This document shows positions 42,032-42,847 of a stretch of DNA of 42,847 nucleotides, piece after piece; the stretch's first letter is position 1; each line of letters opens with the position of its first letter. The stretch is from a virus: IMG/VR virus record IMGVR_UViG_3300008450_000092, positions 1 to 42,847 of that record; one strand, written 5' to 3'. The position numbers and the translations under genes are program-made. The notes beneath the pieces are model-generated. The model searched no databases. It was not told the DNA's origin and saw nothing but the letters and a program-made list of their open reading frames with translations.

Positions 42032-42847
42032 ATGGCAGGATTTTTAGATCAAAATACAGATAGAAGCTCGGTCTTCAGCCGAATTTTCCAGACACTTAGC
42101 AAACTGGGAAATCTCGGTATGGAATATGATGACATGATCATACGTAACTCCCAGGCTATTGGAAGAACAGAATCTGCTTTTTTTAATCAGGAGGATTCCG
42201 GCTACACTGACAATGCCGCTTTTCGATGGACTACTAATTATCAGGACATCAAAACGCGTAAATACATCGCATACTTCGATAAAGATTACCCAAGCAAGAT
42301 AAATTTTTTAAGAAAATTTTCATTGAATGGCGAGATCGAATTTATCCTCGATACAATATGCGATGAGGCGATAGTTTACGACGACCGCAATTTCATAGCA
42401 TATCCTCAGCTTCAGAATGTGGAGATGAAGGAAAAAGTACTGGATTCGCTTAGCGATAACTTCAAACAAATATACATGCTATTGGGATTCCAAAACGGGA
42501 TAACTGCTTGGCAATATTTTAGGCAGTTTTTGGTTGAGGGATTTCTTGCTTTTGAAATAGTTTATGATGACAAGGCAAAGAATATAGTTGGATTCAAAGA
42601 ACTTGATCCAACATCATTGGAGCCAAGAACAGCAACAGATCCGGACGGAACTTTCAAGCAGATCTGGGTTCAGTATCCTAACGACAATAACATGAGACGT
42701 ACGCTCACAAACGAGCAGGTCATTTACATCTCTTATGCTAAGGGGAACACGATTTCTAGGGTTTGTTATTTGGAGAGACTGATAAGATCGTACAACATTT
42801 TAAGGATTATGGAGAACACCAGAATCATTTGGAATGTTATGAATGCT
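42032..42847 (+). CDS. gp20: Portal protein, copy 2 (3' end outside window)
   Basis: Open from ATG 42032 to the window end (272 codons), in a different frame from copy 1. It starts MAGFLDQNTDRSSVFSRI and tracks copy 1 throughout: YFDKDYPSKINFLRKFSL, AWQYFRQFLVEGFLAFEIVY, FKELDPTSLEP, IWVQYPNDNNMRR, VIYISYAKGNTISR, ENTRIIWNVMNA. An insertion after the RNSQAIGRTESAFF segment distinguishes it. The reading frame and key segments are intact, so it is not a pseudogene within view. The two copies could form a mixed ring or be stage-specific. Confidence 0.9.
   Translation, partial: MAGFLDQNTDRSSVFSRIFQTLSKLGNLGMEYDDMIIRNSQAIGRTESAFFNQEDSGYTDNAAFRWTTNYQDIKTRKYIAYFDKDYPSKINFLRKFSLNGEIEFILDTICDEAIVYDDRNFIAYPQLQNVEMKEKVLDSLSDNFKQIYMLLGFQNGITAWQYFRQFLVEGFLAFEIVYDDKAKNIVGFKELDPTSLEPRTATDPDGTFKQIWVQYPNDNNMRRTLTNEQVIYISYAKGNTISRVCYLERLIRSYNILRIMENTRIIWNVMNA

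Overview
The window is a late-gene (virion morphogenesis) region of a T4-like myovirus. Every gene I can support is on the + strand and they are tightly packed, often with ATGA or TAATG overlaps. The T4-type core is recognisable from motifs and order: a neck protein with a gp14-like segment, probable small terminase, large terminase (gp17), tail sheath (gp18), two tail tube proteins (gp19), a gp26-type baseplate protein, head-completion nuclease (gp4), late sigma factor (gp55-like) and portal (gp20). There are no ribosomal or host housekeeping genes, no tRNA that I can see, no CRISPR array and no integrase. Start codons mostly lack a Shine-Dalgarno sequence and sit in A/T-rich leaders. That fits a phage of Bacteroidota, but the host is inference only.

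Layout. 1-8718: 3' part of a giant tail fibre made of Gly-X-Y triplets in which X and Y are almost always Ser, Thr or Ala. It is interrupted by three copies of one small domain, two copies of another and one unique domain, and ends in a peptidase S74 self-cleaving chaperone. 8761-15351: three overlapping genes for glycan-modifying enzymes: a four-domain protein (two glycosyltransferase-like domains and two FkbM methyltransferases), a GT-A glycosyltransferase, and a GT4 fused to a GT9/BAHT-type protein O-heptosyltransferase with a four-cysteine motif. 15362-17608: two small structural proteins, a small unknown, then an APS-kinase-like P-loop kinase, a nucleotidyltransferase and a DUF2061 membrane protein. 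17649-30255: neck, terminase, sheath, tubes, baseplate and tape-measure-like genes. 30307-32718: dCMP deaminase, a second sigma factor, a membrane protein and a PD-(D/E)XK nuclease. 32764-38809: mostly unknown proteins, including a membrane pair, a paralogous pair and a 934-residue protein that ends at an A9 run. 38890-42847: gp55-like factor, gp4, an unknown, portal, and a second portal paralogue cut by the window edge.

How it may work together. The main proposal is a dedicated tail-fibre glycosylation system. A proline-poor, Ser/Thr-saturated collagen-like fibre is followed directly by phage-encoded enzymes, one of which resembles the bacterial autotransporter O-heptosyltransferases that modify serines in repetitive adhesins. 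The glycan could stabilise or protect the fibre. A second theme is regulation. A GATATATA(A/G) box lies a short, roughly bimodal distance ahead of most late transcription units, and the window encodes a gp55-like factor that could read it. A third is recoding and duplication: a canonical -1 slippery heptamer at the end of the 934-residue protein, an overlapping small frame after the gp26-like gene, tandem tubes and tandem portals.
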